This document shows positions 60,474 to 64,000 of a DNA stretch of 64,000 bases, piece after piece (positions within the stretch are counted from its first letter, which is position 1; every line of letters starts with the position of its first letter). Source of the DNA: Candidatus Binatus sp. (GTDB lineage Bacteria; Desulfobacterota; Binatia; Binatales; Binataceae); the NCBI RefSeq assembly GCF_036567905.1, contig NZ_DATCTO010000008.1:1-64000 (forward strand), written 5' to 3'. The position numbers were made by a program, and so were the translations under genes. The notes below the pieces were generated by a model. The model saw only the letters and a list, made by a program, of their open reading frames with translations, was not told the origin of the DNA and made no database searches.

Positions 60474-62090
60474 CTAATCCGGGTGCGGGGAGAGCCAGAC
60501 GTGCTCGAAGCGCGTCGGCCGCATCGGATTGATCACGTAATCGTGCACCCACGGCTGGCGGATTATGTAAGTCACCGGGTAGTAGAGAAAAACCCACGGC
60601 GCGTCGGCGACGACGATCTTCTCGGCCTGGTCGTAGAGTGCGTAGCGCTTTTTCAGGTCGGCCACGGGCTCGGCTTCACCGAGTAGTTGCTCGACCGCGG
60701 GGTTGGAATAAAAACTGTCGTTGTTGGAACCCCACTCGGCACGCGAAAGCAGCGCACCGAGAAAATTCTCGGGATCGGGAAAGTCAGCCTCCCATCCCTG
60801 CATGAACGATTGCACTGTGCGGGGCTGGCGAATCGCTTCGAGAAACGGCCCCCACGCGACCGGCTTCAGCCTGGCGCGGATTCCGAGCGGCGCGAGATCC
60901 TGCTGTATCGATTGTGCGAGCATCAGGATGGTCTGGTCGGCGCGCATCCAGATTTCAAACTCGAAGCCGCGTGCGAGATGCGCCTGTTCGAGCAGTGCGC
61001 GCGCCTTCGCCGGGTCATAGTCGTAGCCCTCGAGATTGGGGTCGTAGCCGGGCAGGTTCGGCGGCATAAGACCGCGCGCGACGACGCCGCGTCCGTTCAA
61101 AATTGCGATCAGCTTGCGGCGGTCGATCGCGCAGCTCAGCGCGCGGCGCACGCGGACGTCGGTGAACGGCCACATCTGGCAGTTCATGCCGAGGTAGCGG
61201 GTCGTGACCGTGGTTTTCGCCAGGGTCAACTTTCGCAGCGCCGGAGTTTTCATGACGTAGGGGAACTCGGCCGGCGGGATATCGACCACCGCGTCGATTT
61301 GGCCCGCGTCGAAGCGCAGCCATTGCAGCTCCTGGTTTACTCCGACCGACTCGACGATCGCGTCGAGATGCGGCAACGGTTTGGCGAAGTAGCAGGGATT
61401 GCGCACCAGCACCAGGCGTTGCCCGCCAATCCACTCGCGCAGCATGAAGGCGCCGCTGCCAACGACGTGGCGGGAAAAATCGTCGCCCCATTTTTCCGCG
61501 ACGTCGCGCGGGATGGCCGACGCAAACGGCATCGCGAGCTTGTGCGCGAAGATCGGATCGGGTGCGCCCAGGTGGAAAACGATTGTCGAATTGTCAGGCG
61601 TCTCGATTCCGCTCACGTGGGCGCTGCGATGCGCGGCGAAATCGGCCGCGCCCACGATACCGCGGTAGTACTCCATCCCTCGCGAGCGCGTGGCGGGATT
61701 CAGCACGCGTTCGATTCCATAGCGGAAGTCGGCGCTGGTTACGGCTCGTCCGTCGGAAAAACGGGCGTCAGCGCGCAGGTGAAAGGTAAAAGTCGTCGCG
61801 TCGGGCGAGACTTCCCAGGCGGTTGCGATATCGGGTTCGAGTTCGATATTGCCGTCGCCGTAGCGCACCAGGGTGTCGAAAATTGCCTGTTCGAAAGTCC
61901 AGGAAACGGTGTCATATCCAGCCGCCGGGTCCAGTGTCGGCACGTCGTCGGCATCCGCAAGCCGGAGCACCATCGCGTGCGGCGGTAACTTGAGCGGCGG
62001 TGGTCCGCCGCCGCATCCCGCGGCTAGTGCGATCGCGATTGCCTGGAGCAACAGCGTGATGCGCGCGGGCTTGAGTCTTCGACGGATCAT
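60474..62090 (-). CDS. Peptide/nickel-type ABC transporter substrate-binding lipoprotein
   Basis: A 538-residue SBP_bac_5 protein. The N-terminus (about 11-25) is hydrophobic and ends LAAGCGGG, a lipobox. The binding fold begins LRLADADDVPTLDPA (about 42-56), then FDTLVRYGDGNIELEPDIA, ATTFTFHLRADARFSDGRAV (about 97-116), a typical SBP_bac_5 segment, and SGAFMLREWIGGQRLVLVRN. It binds oligopeptides or similar solutes. ATG 62090 overlaps the permease stop (ATGA); a longer frame upstream (to 62972) is only the complement of permease codons. No ATPase gene follows within the window. Confidence 0.9.
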   Translation of the reverse strand: MIRRRLKPARITLLLQAIAIALAAGCGGGPPPLKLPPHAMVLRLADADDVPTLDPAAGYDTVSWTFEQAIFDTLVRYGDGNIELEPDIATAWEVSPDATTFTFHLRADARFSDGRAVTSADFRYGIERVLNPATRSRGMEYYRGIVGAADFAAHRSAHVSGIETPDNSTIVFHLGAPDPIFAHKLAMPFASAIPRDVAEKWGDDFSRHVVGSGAFMLREWIGGQRLVLVRNPCYFAKPLPHLDAIVESVGVNQELQWLRFDAGQIDAVVDIPPAEFPYVMKTPALRKLTLAKTTVTTRYLGMNCQMWPFTDVRVRRALSCAIDRRKLIAILNGRGVVARGLMPPNLPGYDPNLEGYDYDPAKARALLEQAHLARGFEFEIWMRADQTILMLAQSIQQDLAPLGIRARLKPVAWGPFLEAIRQPRTVQSFMQGWEADFPDPENFLGALLSRAEWGSNNDSFYSNPAVEQLLGEAEPVADLKKRYALYDQAEKIVVADAPWVFLYYPVTYIIRQPWVHDYVINPMRPTRFEHVWLSPHPD

Positions 62091-62899
62091 TGCGAGCGCC
62101 TGCGCAAAAATCCGTAGCCGAGCAGATTGAAGCTGAGCACCGCGTAAAAGATCGCCAGACCGGGGAAGGTCGCCAGCCACGGCGCGGTGCGGAAGTAAAT
62201 CGTCGCCTCTTCGATCATTCGGCCCCAACTCGGCGTTGGCGGCGGCACGCCCAGCCCAAGGAAGCTGAGCGCGGCGTCGAGCAGCAGGGTGTCGGAGGTC
62301 CTGAGCGCCGCCATCACGACGATTATCGGCAGGACGTTGGGGACGATATGGCGCGCGATCACTCGGCGTGACGGCGCGCCCAGAGCCGTAGCGCCGACCA
62401 CGAAATCCCGCCGGGACATCGCCAGCGTTTCCGCCCGCACCACGCGCGCGATCGACGTCCATGAAACCAGCCCAATGACGATGAAGATCGTGCGCAAACT
62501 CGGTCCCAGCACCGCAACCAGCGCCATCGCGAGCAGCAGCGGCGGCAGCGACAGCATCAGGTCCGTGAAGCGCATCAGAATAAAATCGACTGCGCCACCG
62601 AAGAATCCCGAGCACAGGCCGATCGCGATGCCGATGGTCATCGTGACCGCCATCGCGGCGACGCCGACGGTGAGCGATATTCGGGCGCCGAAGATGATGC
62701 GCGAGAGCACGTCGCGGCCGAGTTCGTCGGTGCCCATCGGAAATGCGAATGAGGGCGCGCCGGGATCGCCAAAGGTCGGCGCGACGACGATCGTCGGATC
62801 GTGCGGCGCGAGCAACGGCGCAAAGATCGCGACGATCACGAGCACGCTGACCATCGCGGCGCCAACGGTTTCGAGCGTGACGAGGCGGCGGATATTCAT
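62087..62899 (-). CDS. DppC-like ABC permease
   Basis: A 270-residue inner-membrane permease. An N-terminal helix (about 10-31) and APHDPTI are followed by the diagnostic GTDELGRDVLSRIIFGARIS (about 56-75), five more helices, the EAA loop AETLAMSRRDFVVGATALGA (about 154-173) and GVPPPTPSWGRMIEEA (about 220-235) near the end. It pairs with the DppB-like permease; ATG 62899 overlaps that gene's stop (ATGA). Confidence 0.93.
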   Translation of the reverse strand: MNIRRLVTLETVGAAMVSVLVIVAIFAPLLAPHDPTIVVAPTFGDPGAPSFAFPMGTDELGRDVLSRIIFGARISLTVGVAAMAVTMTIGIAIGLCSGFFGGAVDFILMRFTDLMLSLPPLLLAMALVAVLGPSLRTIFIVIGLVSWTSIARVVRAETLAMSRRDFVVGATALGAPSRRVIARHIVPNVLPIIVVMAALRTSDTLLLDAALSFLGLGVPPPTPSWGRMIEEATIYFRTAPWLATFPGLAIFYAVLSFNLLGYGFLRRRSQ

Positions 62900-63825
62900 C
62901 CGGTCTCCGCCAGCCGAATACGCGGATCGAGCCACGCGTAGAGCAGGTCCACCAGCAGATTGACGACGACAATCAGGAACGCGGAGAACAGCACCGTGCC
63001 CATGATCACCGGGATGTCGAGATTGAAGATCGCCTCGGCTGCCAGCCGCCCGATCCCCGGCCAGTTGAAGACCGTCTCGGTCAGAACCACGCCCGAAAGC
63101 AGCCCCGCCAGATCGAGCCCGGCCAGCGTGACCAGCGGCAGCAGCGCGTTTGCCATCGCGTGCTTGAGCATCACCCGGACGCGCGAGAGACCCTTGCCGC
63201 GCGCGGTGCGCACGTAATCCTGATCGAACGCATCGCACAGGCTGGTGTGAAGAACGCGCGAATAGTAGCCGGCCGAGCCGAGCGCGAGCGTCAGCGTCGG
63301 CAGAATCAGGCTGGTGGCGCCGCTGTAACCGCCAAGCGGAAATGAGCGAATGGTGGCAGCCACCGCGATCAGCAGCATCGTGCCCAGCCAGAACACCGGG
63401 ATCGACACCAGCGCCAGCGATATTACCAGCAGGATGTTGTCGGCCGCGCGCCCGCGATACGCGGCCGCCAGCGCGCCCATCGCAATTCCAAGCATCAACG
63501 ACAACGCCATCGCGGCGCCCGCCAGCACCGCGGTTGCGGGAAAGCGGTCGGCTATCAGCCGCGTCACGCTCTCGCGCCGGATATACGAACGGCCGAGGTC
63601 GCCGTGAATCGCGCGATCGAAGTAGCGCGCGTACTGGACGTAGAGCGGCTGGTCCAGCCCCATCTCGATCCGGATCGAGGCGAGAGTTTGCGGATCGGCC
63701 TTCGCCCCGGCCATCGCGACCGCGGGATCGGCGGGAACGACGAACGCGATCGCAAACGTGATGACCGACGTTCCGACCAGGACCGCCGCGCCAAATACGA
63801 TTCGCCGTACGAGGTAAGCGAGCAT
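62896..63825 (-). CDS. DppB-like ABC permease
   Basis: A 309-residue permease with about six helices. VITFAIAFVVPADPAVAMAG (about 21-40), MGLDQPLYVQYARYFDRAIH (about 54-73), DLGRSYIRRESV and the EAA-loop TARGKGLSRVRVMLKHAMAN (about 206-225) are typical of DppB/OppB. With the other permease and the binding lipoprotein it makes an ABC importer for peptides or similar solutes. The two ATPases are not in the window, so they must be encoded elsewhere or shared. Confidence 0.93.
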   Translation of the reverse strand: MLAYLVRRIVFGAAVLVGTSVITFAIAFVVPADPAVAMAGAKADPQTLASIRIEMGLDQPLYVQYARYFDRAIHGDLGRSYIRRESVTRLIADRFPATAVLAGAAMALSLMLGIAMGALAAAYRGRAADNILLVISLALVSIPVFWLGTMLLIAVAATIRSFPLGGYSGATSLILPTLTLALGSAGYYSRVLHTSLCDAFDQDYVRTARGKGLSRVRVMLKHAMANALLPLVTLAGLDLAGLLSGVVLTETVFNWPGIGRLAAEAIFNLDIPVIMGTVLFSAFLIVVVNLLVDLLYAWLDPRIRLAETG

Positions 63826-63828
63826 CGC

Positions 63829-64000
63829 TCAGCCCGCAACAAATCCGCGTGCGGCAAGCTCGCGGCGGAGCCGGAGCTCGGCGCGATCGCGATGGCGTTT
63901 CGCACGGGCGCTGTCCTCGACGGAATCGAGTGCGGCGCGAGCCTCGGGCGCAAGCGTCGCGATCGCGGCCGACATCACGGCCAATAGCTGCTCGTCGTCA
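63829..64000 (-). CDS. C-terminal end of an unknown protein, cut by the window edge
   Basis: Open on the minus strand from the edge to the TGA at 63831-63829, giving at least 56 codons: DDEQLLAVMSAAIATLAPEA, then a charged Arg/Ala-rich helix (SARAKRHRDRAELRLRREL). It ends 4 bases before the DppB-like start, so it may belong to the same operon. Too little is seen for a function. Confidence 0.5.
   Translation of the reverse strand, partial: DDEQLLAVMSAAIATLAPEARAALDSVEDSARAKRHRDRAELRLRRELAARGFVAG

Noticed and set aside
62091-62972. Extension of the binding-protein frame to 62972 (832 codons)
   Set aside because: The extra 294 codons overlap the DppC-like gene in another frame on the same strand and are Arg-rich and unlike any protein. 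The lipoprotein signal begins at 62090.
1-64000. CRISPR arrays, rRNA or tRNA genes, insertion sequences with transposase
   Set aside because: None seen. Repeats present are palindromic elements or gene-end duplications, without regular spacer structure or a transposase frame.

Overview
The window reads as the chromosome of a GC-rich (mostly about 60-68% G+C), diderm, free-living bacterium. Evidence for an outer membrane is a signal-peptide-bearing porin-like protein, Wza-, Wzi- and Wzz-type polysaccharide export genes, and a heptosyltransferase-type GT9. The mix of a DUF3501 protein, a DUF1302-like porin, paired zinc alcohol dehydrogenases and paired MaoC-type hydratases would fit a soil lineage formerly grouped with Deltaproteobacteria (for example Candidatus Binatota). 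That placement is inference from gene content, not proof.

Layout. 1-3.5 kb: a DUF3501 protein and a secreted NHL-type beta-propeller protein, embedded in short palindromic repeats. 3.5-5.5 kb: a DUF1302-like outer-membrane protein closed by a strong terminator. 5.6-35.3 kb: a large exopolysaccharide/O-antigen-type locus. It opens with a specialised NusG (RfaH/UpxY-type) gene, then Wza-like, Wzi-like and Wzz-like genes, at least six glycosyltransferases, a Wzy-like polymerase, two methyltransferases, GT-C-like membrane proteins, a carbamoyltransferase, and GDP-mannose metabolism (GDP-mannose 3,5-epimerase-type, a cupin and gmd). Stop/start overlaps (GTGA, ATGA) show long co-transcribed, translationally coupled blocks. 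I see no initiating glycosyl-phosphotransferase, Wzx flippase or Wzc kinase domain in the window.

35.4-51.1 kb: yjbQ, metH (reverse), a UDP-sugar epimerase, two tandem zinc alcohol dehydrogenases, three tandem paralogous GT-C-like membrane proteins, a GT39-like membrane protein, an HU protein and trmFO. 51.1-64 kb: topA and dprA (reverse), a ferritin-like protein, pyrF, a small membrane protein, an AlkA-type glycosylase, a hydratase pair with a membrane protein, and a dipeptide-type ABC transporter (binding protein and two permeases).

The most notable structure is genome remodelling inside the polysaccharide locus. Two inserted genes (a methyltransferase at 22.0-23.0 kb and a membrane protein at 24.6-26.0 kb) are each flanked by direct repeats (24 bp with one mismatch; 58 bp exact) that duplicate the 5' coding end of the downstream gene. 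Around them are a Wzi-like gene whose signal peptide has apparently been deleted, a truncated GT2, a glycosyltransferase whose reading frame runs upstream of any usual start codon next to a T6 run and hairpin, and a 1.6-kb tandem duplication with a mosaic 3' end. A palindromic repeat family and a separate 197-bp repeat pair occupy the intergenic gaps.
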